From: Amycolatopsis thermophila
Lineage (GTDB): Bacteria > Actinomycetota > Actinomycetes > Mycobacteriales > Pseudonocardiaceae
Length of the DNA: 64,000 nucleotides
NCBI RefSeq assembly: GCF_030814215.1
Contig: NZ_JAUSUT010000001.1
Span: forward strand, 62,001-126,000
Reading direction: 5' to 3'
The notes beneath the pieces were generated by a model. The model saw only the letters and a program-made list of their open reading frames with translations, was not told where the DNA came from and made no database searches. Position 1 is the stretch's first letter; the number at the start of each line of letters is the position of its first letter. Of the stretch, positions 15,667 to 23,610 are shown piece after piece. The position numbers were made by a program, and so were the translations under genes.

Positions 15667-16523
15667 CACGCGCCTCCCGGGTACCAGGTGAAGTAGGCCT
15701 CCATGGTGTGGAACAGGTCGTAGGTGTCGACGTAGTCCGCCCGCTGCCCCTCCCCCGCGACCCCCATCATGAGCATGAAGTCCATGAACCCGTGCGTCGC
15801 GTTGCCGGGCAGGTGCAGGCTCTCCAGCGTGACCTCGCCGAGGCACTTCTCGATGTCGCCGCCCGCGATCCAGTCCACGGCCTTGCGGTCGAACTCGGGA
15901 TCCGGGCCGTGCGGGCCGAACTGGCGCGGCCCGCCCAGCTCGAGCGACAGGTGCCCGGTGCCGATCACCGCGACCCGCTGGGACGACGGCCACGCCTCGA
16001 CCAGCTGCCGGATCGTCCGTCCCAGCTGGACGAACCGCTTCGGCTGGGGCAGCGGCGGGGCGAAGATGTTGGTGTAGACCGGCACGATCGGCAGGTCGTT
16101 CTGCGGCCGCAGCGTGATGATCGGGCACGTGATGGAGTGGTCGATCCGCAGCTCGTTGGAGAACGCCAGGTCGAACCCGGCGTCGAGCCCCTCCCGCAGC
16201 ACGTACGCGGACAGGTCCTCCTGCCCCTTCAGCAGCATCCGTGGCAACCCGAACTCGCGTTCCTCGTTGTAGAAGTTCGCGTCGTAGAAGGGTGCCTTGC
16301 CGACGAGGAACTGCGGCATGTTGTCCAGCCACAGCTGGTGGAAGTGGTCCGAGCCGACCATCACGAGCACGTCCGGGCGCGCCCGGGACAGGGTCTCGCG
16401 GAAGGCTTCGACCTTGCGGACCCACTCGTCGGCGAAGCCGGGGCGGTCCGCGCCGGTCGCGGTGCTGGCGCGGTAGTAGAACGGGTGGTGCGTGGACGCG
16501 ATCACCGCGACCAGTTCAGCCAT
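15663..16523 (-). CDS. LigB-like catalytic subunit of an extradiol dioxygenase
   Basis: A 286-aa class III extradiol ring-cleavage dioxygenase subunit. Metal-ligand and catalytic histidines of the LigB fold are seen in ASTHHPFYYR (near residue 12), GSDHFHQLW (near 58) and GTGHLSLELGG (near 178). These enzymes use Fe(II) and O2 to cleave catechol-type rings next to the hydroxyls, as in protocatechuate 4,5- or gallate cleavage. ATG 16523 follows GGAGACCGCC and overlaps the upstream gene by 8 nt. The exact substrate cannot be told from the sequence. Confidence 0.82.
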   Translation of the reverse strand: MAELVAVIASTHHPFYYRASTATGADRPGFADEWVRKVEAFRETLSRARPDVLVMVGSDHFHQLWLDNMPQFLVGKAPFYDANFYNEEREFGLPRMLLKGQEDLSAYVLREGLDAGFDLAFSNELRIDHSITCPIITLRPQNDLPIVPVYTNIFAPPLPQPKRFVQLGRTIRQLVEAWPSSQRVAVIGTGHLSLELGGPRQFGPHGPDPEFDRKAVDWIAGGDIEKCLGEVTLESLHLPGNATHGFMDFMLMMGVAGEGQRADYVDTYDLFHTMEAYFTWYPGGAW

Positions 16524-17304
16524 GGCGGTCTCCTGCCGGTGGGACGGGCCGGTTGTTGAGGTCGACGGACAGGAAGATGTCGTTCGCGACGGGGGTGCGC
16601 AGTTCCTCGGCGAGTTGCCCGATGAGACCCGCGGTGCGGGCGAGCAGGGCGAACCCGCGCAGCAGTTCCAGCGGCAACCCGAGGTCGGCCAGGGCCGCGC
16701 CGCAGACACCGGCGCCGTTGAGCGGCAAGGTCTTCCCGAGGACCCGGGGATGCACGCGGCCGATGGCTTCGAACAGCGCGAGATGCGGCCCGAACCGGCC
16801 CTCGGCGCGGGCGATCTCGAACAGCCGCGGTGTACGGGGGTCGCCGTTCTTGTGCACGTGGTGGCCCAGGCCGGGGATGAACCGGCCCGCCGCGCGCTCG
16901 GCCGTCACCGTCGCCAGGGCGACCGCGTCCCAGTCCACCGGATCCACAGTGGACACCGTGCGCACGACGCCGTGCAGGAACCGCCCGCAGTCCTCGGTCA
17001 CGCCGAGGAACCGCGACCCGCCGCCGAGCAGACCGGCGGCGAGCGCACCCTGGACCGAGTCCGGCGCCGACAGGTAGGTCAACCGGGTCACGATCGCGGT
17101 GGGCGTGAACCCGTGATCGGCCAGCGCCGCGAGCACGGCCTCGAACACCCGCGTCTCCCCCGGCGACGGGCGTCGCTGGGTGGCCAGCCAGAACGCCAGC
17201 TCGCCGAAGCCGACCTCGCCCATCACGTCGCGGGCCAGGTCCCGGCCGAGCAACGTGATCCGCTCCAGCGACGACGCGCCGAGCGCGGTGGGGTACTCAG
17301 GCAC
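16516..17304 (-). CDS. Citryl-CoA lyase-like protein (citrate synthase family)
   Basis: A 262-aa protein with the short citrate-synthase core used by citryl-CoA lyases: a histidine-containing GRFIPGLGHHVHKNGDPRT segment (residues about 150-170), and a late VANDIFLSVDLNNRPV segment holding the catalytic-Asp region. Full citrate synthases are about 370-430 aa; this length fits the lyase branch. The likely reaction is CoA-ester cleavage or condensation of a hydroxy-tricarboxylate. It overlaps the CaiB gene and the ligB-like gene by 8 nt each, so it belongs to one operon. Confidence 0.72.
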   Translation of the reverse strand: MPEYPTALGASSLERITLLGRDLARDVMGEVGFGELAFWLATQRRPSPGETRVFEAVLAALADHGFTPTAIVTRLTYLSAPDSVQGALAAGLLGGGSRFLGVTEDCGRFLHGVVRTVSTVDPVDWDAVALATVTAERAAGRFIPGLGHHVHKNGDPRTPRLFEIARAEGRFGPHLALFEAIGRVHPRVLGKTLPLNGAGVCGAALADLGLPLELLRGFALLARTAGLIGQLAEELRTPVANDIFLSVDLNNRPVPPAGDRHG

Positions 17305-18448
17305 CGGTCTCCTCCAGCCACTTCCGGATCTGCGCGCCGTGCTCGTCCAGTTCCGGCGGCGGCAACCGGTAGGACGCCGGCGTCTCGGAGAGCCGGATCG
17401 GGTGCCGGGTGGTGGGCACGTCGCCGACCACGACGACCGGGTCCAGCTCGAAGCGCTCGGCCATCGCGAACCCGCCGTCGACCGTGTTGATCGGCCCGGA
17501 CGGCACCCCGGCCGCCACCAGCAGGTCGAACCACTCGACCGCGCCGCGCGTGCGCAGCCGCTCGACCAGCAGCGGCCGCAGCTCCTCCCGGTTCGCGGTG
17601 CGGTCGGCGTTGCGGGCGAACCGCGGATCGTCCGCGACCTCAGGGATGCCCAGGACCTGGCACAGCTTCCGGAACTGCCCGTCGTTCGCCGCCGTGATGA
17701 TCAGGTCGTTGTCCGCGGTCGGCAACGGTTCGTAGGGGAACACGCTCGGGTGCGCGTTGCCCATCCGGTAGGGCACCGTCCCGCCGGCCACGTACGCCGA
17801 GCTGTGGTTGACCAGCCCGGTCAGCGCCGACGACAGCAGGTTCACCTCGACCAGCTGCCCCCGCCCGGTCGCCTCCCGGTGCCGCAGGGCCGCGAGGATC
17901 CCGATCACCGCGTGGTTGCCCGCCATCACGTCGAACACCGAGATACCCGCCCGGAACGGCGGGCCGTCGGGGTCACCGGTCAGCGACATCAGCCCGGAGA
18001 TCGCCTGCACCATCAGGTCGTAGCCCGGCACATCGCGGCCCGCGCCGGAGCCGAACCCGGTGATCGAGGCGTAGACGATGCCCGCGTTGTCCGCGGCCAC
18101 GCTGTCGAAGTCCAGGCCGTACTTGCCCAGACCGCCGGGTTTGAAGTTCTCGATCAGCACGTCCGCCCGCCGGGCCAGCTCCCGCGCGACCCCGGCGTCC
18201 GCGGAGTCGCGCAGGTCCAGCGCGATCGACCGCTTGCCGCGGTTGATGCCCAGGTAGTAGGTCGACACGCCGTCCCGCACCGGCGGCATCCACGACCGCG
18301 TGTCGTCCCCCGCCGGGCCCTCCACCTTGACGACGTCCGCGCCGAGGTCGGCGAGCAGCATCGTCGCGTAGGGGCCGGCCAGGATCCGGGAGAAGTCCGC
18401 GACCAGCACACCGGCGAGCGGGCCGCTGTTCGGACCGCTGTCCGTCAT
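17297..18448 (-). CDS. CaiB/BaiF-family (class III) CoA-transferase
   Basis: A 383-aa class III CoA-transferase. The N-terminal LAGVLVADFSRILAGPYATM and ADLGADVVKVEGPAGDDTR, the NRGKRSIALDLRD segment, and the catalytic-aspartate region (YDLMVQAISGLMSLTGDPDG) are typical. Such enzymes move CoA from a donor CoA ester to a free acid. In this operon it could activate the ring-cleavage product for the citryl-CoA-lyase-like protein. It starts at ATG 18448, overlapping the amidohydrolase stop (ATGA). Confidence 0.85.
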   Translation of the reverse strand: MTDSGPNSGPLAGVLVADFSRILAGPYATMLLADLGADVVKVEGPAGDDTRSWMPPVRDGVSTYYLGINRGKRSIALDLRDSADAGVARELARRADVLIENFKPGGLGKYGLDFDSVAADNAGIVYASITGFGSGAGRDVPGYDLMVQAISGLMSLTGDPDGPPFRAGISVFDVMAGNHAVIGILAALRHREATGRGQLVEVNLLSSALTGLVNHSSAYVAGGTVPYRMGNAHPSVFPYEPLPTADNDLIITAANDGQFRKLCQVLGIPEVADDPRFARNADRTANREELRPLLVERLRTRGAVEWFDLLVAAGVPSGPINTVDGGFAMAERFELDPVVVVGDVPTTRHPIRLSETPASYRLPPPELDEHGAQIRKWLEETGA

Positions 18449-19893
18449 GCGTCTGCGCGCCGCACGGCGACGCCGTCGCCACGGTAGTCGCTGTAGGTGT
18501 AGGGGTTCGGGATGAGCTCGGTCTGCGGGATCTCCGGCTCGCGGGCCTGCTGCCAGGCCTCCTCGCCCATCGTCGTCCGGGCGTGGACGACGGTCGCCTC
18601 GACGGCGCGGCGCGCGCGGTCCAGTCCCGGGACGGTCAGTTCGTGATCGTGCTTGACCACGGTGCCGTTGACCAGGACGGTGTGCACGTCACCGCGCCCG
18701 GCCTGGAAGACGACGTGCCCGTAGGGGTGCAGGAGCGGGAACATCACCGGCGAGCGGTCGTTCTTGATGAGCACGACGTCGGCCTTCTTGCCCGGGGTGA
18801 GGGAGCCGATCTCGTCGTCCAGCCCGAGCGCGCGGGCGCCGCCGATCGTGGCCCACTCGACGACGTCGCGGGCCCGCAGTTTGTTGTGCACCACGGTCTC
18901 GCCGGCGGCGTGGGCTTCCAGGTGCTCGCGTGACCGGTCCGCGGACAAGGTCGCCCGCATGGTGGAAAACAGGTCGCCGCTCCACCACACGCTCGTGTCC
19001 ATCGACAGCGACACCGGGATGCCGTGCTTGCGCAGCTGCCAGGTGGGCGGGTAACCCTGCCCGGCGCTCTGCTCGCTCTCGGTGGACACCGAGGCGGTGC
19101 CGCCGGAGGCCGCGATGCGCTGGTAGGAGTCCTCGCTCAGCGTCGCGGCGTGCACGTAGGTGACGCGCGGCGTGCAGAACCCGTGGTCCCACATCAGCCG
19201 GATGCCGTTGTCGTTGGTCGCGCCCCACACCCCGGCGTGCGTGGTGACCCGCAGGTCCAGCTCGCGCGCGGCCTCGAAGGCGCCCTTCTCGGGGAACTGC
19301 TCGTCGCCGGTGACGTCGAAGGCCAGCTGCAGGCCGAGCATCTCGTCGGGCGAGCTGAAGTGCCGGTCCACGAACGCGCGGAACTCCGGCGAGTTGGCCC
19401 ACTCCCACGGCGCCCCGAGCAGGTTGCCGTAGGCCAGCACGAACCGGCCGGGCACCGCGCGCAGCGCCTCGACCGCCGCGTCGCCGTGCTCCGGGGTCTG
19501 CAGGCCGTGCGACCAGTCGACGGTCGTGGTGACCCCGGCGTCGAGGGCCTCCAGGGCGGCGAGGAGGTTACCCGCGTGGATGTCTTCCGGACGGAAGATC
19601 TTGCCCCAGTTGAGGTAGTAGAAGACGAAGTACTGCGACAGCGTCCAGTCGGCACCGAGACCGCGCAGGGCGGTCTGCCACATGTGCCGGTGGGTGTCGA
19701 CCATGCCCGGCATCAGGATGCCGCCGGAGGAATCGATCACCGTCGCCTCCGGTGGCGGGTCGAGGTCGCGGCCGACCTGGTCGATCCGCTCCCCGCGCAC
19801 GAGGACGTCACCGCCTTCGAGGACGCCGATCGCCGGGTCCATCGACAGCACGGTGGCGTTGCGGAACAGGACGGGCCGCGTGGGCTCGGTCAT
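18445..19893 (-). CDS. Amidohydrolase of the cytosine deaminase/TrzN-AtzB-like group
   Basis: A 482-aa metal-dependent hydrolase. The metal site is visible as HRH in MVDTHRHMWQTALRG (near residue 64), HAGVW (near 218), the histidine in YVHAATLSED, and SMDTSVWWSGD. C-terminal beta-sandwich strands follow (LTPGKKADVVLI). The closest functional relatives deaminate or dechlorinate N-heterocycles, or hydrolyse ring amides. It lies second in the operon after DoxX, 4 nt downstream. Its presence suggests the pathway starts from, or passes through, a nitrogen-containing ring; that is inference. Confidence 0.8.
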   Translation of the reverse strand: MTEPTRPVLFRNATVLSMDPAIGVLEGGDVLVRGERIDQVGRDLDPPPEATVIDSSGGILMPGMVDTHRHMWQTALRGLGADWTLSQYFVFYYLNWGKIFRPEDIHAGNLLAALEALDAGVTTTVDWSHGLQTPEHGDAAVEALRAVPGRFVLAYGNLLGAPWEWANSPEFRAFVDRHFSSPDEMLGLQLAFDVTGDEQFPEKGAFEAARELDLRVTTHAGVWGATNDNGIRLMWDHGFCTPRVTYVHAATLSEDSYQRIAASGGTASVSTESEQSAGQGYPPTWQLRKHGIPVSLSMDTSVWWSGDLFSTMRATLSADRSREHLEAHAAGETVVHNKLRARDVVEWATIGGARALGLDDEIGSLTPGKKADVVLIKNDRSPVMFPLLHPYGHVVFQAGRGDVHTVLVNGTVVKHDHELTVPGLDRARRAVEATVVHARTTMGEEAWQQAREPEIPQTELIPNPYTYSDYRGDGVAVRRADA

Positions 19894-19897
19894 GGGG

Positions 19898-20407
19898 TCA
19901 CCTCGTCGTGGTCGTGGACCGGCCGCGCAGCACGCGGGCTCGGGCGGTGAGCGGGACGGCGGCGGCGAGCAGCCCGAGCACGAGCGCGCCCAGACCCCAC
20001 CACAGGCCGAAGGCGAGGCCGAGTGCGTGGTCGAGCGACCAGGCGCCGGGGCCGGTGACGGCGAGGACGACGGCGAGCGCGCCGTAGCAGAACGGGACCT
20101 CACAGCCGCCCTGCTGGGCCCAGAACCCGTTGGGCGCGGTGGCGGCCGCGGCCACGGCCATGGTCCCGATGATCACCGCGCAGCCGCCGGGCGTCAGCAA
20201 CCCGGTCGCGATGCTCGCGGCACCGGCCAGTTCGGACAGTCCGGCGAGCACGACGAGCCCGCGGCCCGGCACGAAACCCCACTGTTCGAAGATCCCGGCG
20301 GTCTTCACCGGCCCGGCGCCGCCGAACCAGCCCAGCAGCTTCTGCGTGCTGTGCCCGAACAGCAGGGCGGCGAGCAGGAGCCGCAGGAGCACCAGACCGA
20401 GGTCCAT
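19898..20407 (-). CDS. DoxX-family membrane protein (operon leader)
   Basis: A 169-aa protein with four hydrophobic helices and the DoxX core (LLRLLLAALLFGHSTQKLLG; LAGLSELAGAASIATGLLTP). DoxX proteins are membrane subunits linked to redox or catabolic enzymes. ATG 20407 follows GAGGTGCGGTG; GTG 20410 is the alternative. It is the first gene of the catabolic operon running down to 15307 and has palindromes directly upstream of its start. Confidence 0.78.
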   Translation of the reverse strand: MDLGLVLLRLLLAALLFGHSTQKLLGWFGGAGPVKTAGIFEQWGFVPGRGLVVLAGLSELAGAASIATGLLTPGGCAVIIGTMAVAAAATAPNGFWAQQGGCEVPFCYGALAVVLAVTGPGAWSLDHALGLAFGLWWGLGALVLGLLAAAVPLTARARVLRGRSTTTTR

Positions 20408-20418
20408 CACCGCACCTC

Positions 20419-20451
20419 TTCGTCCTCCGGACGAATGTCCGTCAAGCGGAC
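20419..20451. promoter_or_regulatory. Double inverted repeat at the head of the extradiol operon
   Basis: TTCGTCC-TCC-GGACGAA (20419-20435) is a perfect 7-bp inverted repeat that starts 12 nt before the DoxX ATG and covers its leader. GTCCG-TCAAG-CGGAC (20437-20451) follows at once. Both share GTCC/GGAC cores. This is a candidate operator controlling the six-gene operon; the regulator is unassigned. Confidence 0.45.
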
Positions 20452-20482
20452 AGCTTGGTCTCCTGCGGCGGAGAAGTCAAGC

Positions 20483-21373
20483 TCAGCGCCGGGTCAGCGG
20501 GGTTTCGGACTCGACGCGCGTCAGCTTCTCCGGGTTGCGGACGTAGTAGAGGCCCGTGATGCGCGCGTCCTCGACGCGGACCGCCATCACCCCGTCGAAC
20601 TCGCCCTCGACGTGCAGCGCGAGGGCCGGGTTGCCGTTGACCACCGCGGGTTCGGCCGTGAACGCGGCCCCGGTCTTGGCGAGCCCGCCGATGATGTAGC
20701 GGACCAGCTTGTCGGCGCCGCTGATCGGCCGCAGCGCCGCCTGCTTGAGCCCGCCGCCGTCGCTCATCAGGACGACGTCGGGGGCGAGCACGTCGAGCAG
20801 CCCCTGCACGTCCCTGCTCTCGAGCGCCCGCTGGAACGACTCCAGCACGACCCGGGTCTGGCTCGCGGAGACCGCCTGGCGGGGGCGGCGGGCGTCGACG
20901 TGCTTGCGTGCGCGGCTGGCGATCTGGCGGACGGCCGCCGGGCTCTTGCCGACCGCGTCCGCGATCTCGTCGTAGCCGAAGTCGAAGACCTCGCGCAGCA
21001 CGAACACCGCGCGCTCGGTCGGCCCGAGCGTCTCGAGCACGAGCATCAGGGCCATCGAAACGCTCTCGGCGAGTTCGACGTCCTCGGCCACGTCGGGCGC
21101 GGTGAGCAGCGGCTCGGGCAGCCAGGGGCCGACGTAGGACTCCTTGCGGCGCTGCATCGTGCGCAGCCGGTTGAGCGACTGCCGGGTCGTGATGCGGACC
21201 AGGTAGGCGCGCGGGTCGCGCACCTCGGCGGCGTCGATTTTGACCCACCGCAACCAGGTTTCCTGCAGCACGTCCTCGGCGTCGGCCGCCGATCCGAGCA
21301 TCTCGTAGGCGACGGTGAAGAGCAGGTTGCGGTGGGCGACGAACGCCTCGGTCGCCGCGGCCTGGTCGCTCAT
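20483..21373 (-). CDS. sigJ: ECF41-group sigma factor (SigJ-like)
   Basis: A 296-aa sigma factor. Region 2 occupies residues about 8-75 (LLFTVAYEMLGSAADAEDVL), region 4 about 110-165 (LGPTERAVFVLREVFDFGYD), and a SnoaL-like C-terminal extension about 175-290 includes the DGGG motif (LMSDGGGLKQAALRPI). This tail is diagnostic of ECF41, where it acts as a built-in anti-sigma element. It starts with ATGA overlap to the 68-codon gene upstream and is last in an operon led by a DoxX gene whose upstream region carries an ECF41-like promoter. Confidence 0.85.
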   Translation of the reverse strand: MSDQAAATEAFVAHRNLLFTVAYEMLGSAADAEDVLQETWLRWVKIDAAEVRDPRAYLVRITTRQSLNRLRTMQRRKESYVGPWLPEPLLTAPDVAEDVELAESVSMALMLVLETLGPTERAVFVLREVFDFGYDEIADAVGKSPAAVRQIASRARKHVDARRPRQAVSASQTRVVLESFQRALESRDVQGLLDVLAPDVVLMSDGGGLKQAALRPISGADKLVRYIIGGLAKTGAAFTAEPAVVNGNPALALHVEGEFDGVMAVRVEDARITGLYYVRNPEKLTRVESETPLTRR

Positions 21374-21576
21374 GCCTGGTCCCTCCTCATGACCGGCCGG
21401 CCGTGACCGCCGGGTTCCGCCGGGCCTGCCGGTTGCCGGCGCCGGTCATCCTTCACCCTCCGCCCGCGCTGGCCGGGATGGGCCGGCCGGACCGCCTCGG
21501 CGGCGGTGGCGTCGATGCGGGGCCGGCACGCCGCCGCACCCGCCGCGAGCACGACGACAACGGTGTTCCCCGGCAT
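21370..21576 (-). CDS. 68-aa hypothetical protein coupled to the ECF41 gene
   Basis: ATG 21576 is preceded by a good ribosome site (GGGAGACACACC), and its stop overlaps the sigma factor start (ATGA), so translation is likely coupled. The product has a short hydrophobic start (MPGNTVVVVLAAGAAACRP) with a cysteine at 16, then a basic, proline-rich tail. It has no recognisable domain. It could be a small membrane-anchored or lipoprotein-like partner, or mainly a translational bridge into sigJ. Confidence 0.5.
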   Translation of the reverse strand: MPGNTVVVVLAAGAAACRPRIDATAAEAVRPAHPGQRGRRVKDDRRRQPAGPAEPGGHGRPVMRRDQA

Positions 21577-21602
21577 GGTGTGTCTCCCTGTTCCGTGGCG
21601 GG

Positions 21603-21989
21603 TCAGGCCGTGAAGGGGGCGAGGTCGAAGCGACCCCAGGCGAGGAAGACCGCGAGCGCGAGGTAGGCCAGGTTCAGCCCGACGAACTTGGCGCCGTCGC
21701 CGTGGCGGACGTGGGTGACCATCGCACCGATCATCAGCAGCACCCAGCAGGCGGCGGTCACCGGCACCATCACCGGCGCGACGCCGACGAGGGCGGGGAC
21801 GACGAGGCCGATCGCGGCCAGGAGCTCGAGGACGCCGAGGCCGCGGACCACCCCGGCGCCGGCATCGCCGGTCCACTCCCCGCCCGGCGAGCCCGCGAGC
21901 TTCTCGACGGGCACGAACACCTTGCTGACCCCGCCGACCAAGGCGACCAGGGCAAGCGCCCCGGCCGCGATCCACAGCGCCACGTTCAT
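21603..21989 (-). CDS. DoxX-like family membrane protein
   Basis: A 128-aa protein with four hydrophobic helices (ALWIAAGALALVALVGGVSK; VLELLAAIGLVVPALVG; PVTAACWVLLMIGAMV; LNLAYLALAVFLAW), of the short DoxX-like type commonly located beside ECF41 sigma factors. AAGGAGTTCCC precedes ATG 21989. It is the first gene of the operon that ends with sigJ, and the ECF41-like promoter lies 35-60 nt upstream of it. Confidence 0.75.
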   Translation of the reverse strand: MNVALWIAAGALALVALVGGVSKVFVPVEKLAGSPGGEWTGDAGAGVVRGLGVLELLAAIGLVVPALVGVAPVMVPVTAACWVLLMIGAMVTHVRHGDGAKFVGLNLAYLALAVFLAWGRFDLAPFTA

Positions 21990-22292
21990 GGGAACTCCTT
22001 CCGCTTCCGACGTTCGGCCACAAGACACCGCAGGCCGGGTCGTTGTGACAGCCGTGAGCGGGATCACTCCCGGGTTGTCGGCACTGGTCCGCTTGTCCCG
22101 CACGGCCGCCGGAGCACCGGGTAGAGCACGAAGATCGGCAGGCGCGCGATCCCGGAGGCGGCCATCACCGCACCGGGGGACCCAGTCCCTCGGTTCGGCG
22201 CCACGACAAGGGACCGGTGCGGCGGAGCCCGGCCACCGCGGCAGGTGTTCTGTTCCGGCCGCGCCGACCTCAGCCGAGTCCAACGTGGACCG
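21990..22292. promoter_or_regulatory. Spacer with ECF41-like promoter (TGTCACA-N16-TGTC)
   Basis: A 303-bp gene-free spacer. On the minus strand TGTCACA (22044-22050) is followed after exactly 16 bp by TGTC (22024-22027), close to the ECF41 consensus TGTCACA-N16/17-CGTC. It is correctly placed to drive the DoxX/68-codon/sigJ operon, so the sigma factor probably feeds back on itself. The rest of the spacer shows nothing further. Confidence 0.6.
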
Positions 22293-23594
22293 TCACTGCT
22301 GCGGAACCTGCGCCGTCTCCAGGGGAACCGAATCCGAGCGCACCAGGCCCAGCTGCACGGTCTGCCGGCCGATCGCCGCGTCCAGGGCCCAGTCCACGGC
22401 GGTCCGGGTGCGGTTGCCCGGCATCGCCAGCAGGTGGTAGCCCCGGGTGACGGCCTTGGCGGGCAGGCCCGACAACGGGATGTGGAACGGGTTGGCGGCC
22501 GCCTGGGCACCGCCGAGGTCGACGACGAAACCGAGGTCGTGGTGCCGGTAGTCGCGCATCGTGCCGTAGCCCAGCGACGCCGCGAGGTTGTGCCCGGCCA
22601 GGGTGCCCTGCCGCGTCGCGTGCTGGGCCGTCATCGCCGTCACCTGGCCCGGCCGCGTCAGGTCCGGCACGGCCGCGGCGTCCCCGCACGCGAACACTTC
22701 GGGGTGCCCCGGCACGACCAGCGTGGGCTCCACGCAGAGCCGTCCGCGCTGGGTCGCCACCCCGGCGGACTCCACGAGCGGGTCGGGGCGCACGCCGACG
22801 CACCACGCCAGCGTCCGCGTCGGCACGAAATCGCCGGTCGTGAGCAGGACGCCGTCGGTCTTGGCCTCCTTGACCGAGCATTCCGTCATGATCTCGACGC
22901 CGCGCCTGCGCAGCACCCGGTCGGCGGCGCGGGACAACCGCTTGTCGAGTTCGGGCAGCACCCTGGGCGCCAGGTCGAGCAGCAGCCAGCGCATCCGCTG
23001 CCCGTCCAGCTCGCGGTGGTGCCGCGCGATGGCGCTGGTGAACAACGGGCCCTGCGCGGCCACCTCGGTGCCGGTGTACCCGGCGCCCACCACGACGAAG
23101 GTGCAGCGCGCCTCCCGCTCGGCGGCGTCGTCCGCGGCGGCCGCCAGCTCCACCTGCCGGATCACGTGGTCGCGCAGGTACAGCGCCTCCGACACGCTGC
23201 GGAACCCGTGCGCGTGCTCGGCGATGCCGGGGATCGGCAGCAGCTTGTTGACGCTGCCCACGGCGATCACCAGCCGGTCGTAGTCGAGGCTCCGGGAGGC
23301 TCCTTCCGGGTCCACGTAGGTCAGCTTGCGGTCGTCCAGGGCCAGCGCGGTGACCTCGCCGAGGAAGAGCCGGACCCCGGGTAGCGCGGCCGGCAGCGAC
23401 ACCGTGACACGGCGGGGGTCGATCACCGCCGCGGCCACCTCGGGCAGCAGCGGCAGGTAGAGGAAGTAGTCGGTGCGGTTGACCAGCACGATCTCGGCGC
23501 CCGCCTCGGGTGGGAGCGTCTTGAGCAGGGCCCGGGCCGCGGAGAACCCCGCGAACCCGCCGCCGACGATGACGATCCGCGTGCGTCCGGGCAT
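22293..23594 (-). CDS. NAD(P)H dehydrogenase-like (NDH-2 type) FAD oxidoreductase
   Basis: A 433-aa pyridine nucleotide-disulfide family protein. The FAD motif is GGGFAGFSAARAL (near residue 11), the second nucleotide site is VVVGAGYTGTEVAAQ (near 165), and the FAD motif near 300 is VFACGDAAAVPDL. A hydrophobic C-terminal part suits membrane association as in NDH-2, which passes electrons from NADH to quinone. ATG 23594 follows GGGAGGCGTC. It lies 16 nt after the SDR gene and upstream of the ECF41 operon. Confidence 0.8.
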   Translation of the reverse strand: MPGRTRIVIVGGGFAGFSAARALLKTLPPEAGAEIVLVNRTDYFLYLPLLPEVAAAVIDPRRVTVSLPAALPGVRLFLGEVTALALDDRKLTYVDPEGASRSLDYDRLVIAVGSVNKLLPIPGIAEHAHGFRSVSEALYLRDHVIRQVELAAAADDAAEREARCTFVVVGAGYTGTEVAAQGPLFTSAIARHHRELDGQRMRWLLLDLAPRVLPELDKRLSRAADRVLRRRGVEIMTECSVKEAKTDGVLLTTGDFVPTRTLAWCVGVRPDPLVESAGVATQRGRLCVEPTLVVPGHPEVFACGDAAAVPDLTRPGQVTAMTAQHATRQGTLAGHNLAASLGYGTMRDYRHHDLGFVVDLGGAQAAANPFHIPLSGLPAKAVTRGYHLLAMPGNRTRTAVDWALDAAIGRQTVQLGLVRSDSVPLETAQVPQQ

Positions 23595-23610
23595 GACGCC
23601 TCCCAAGGGG

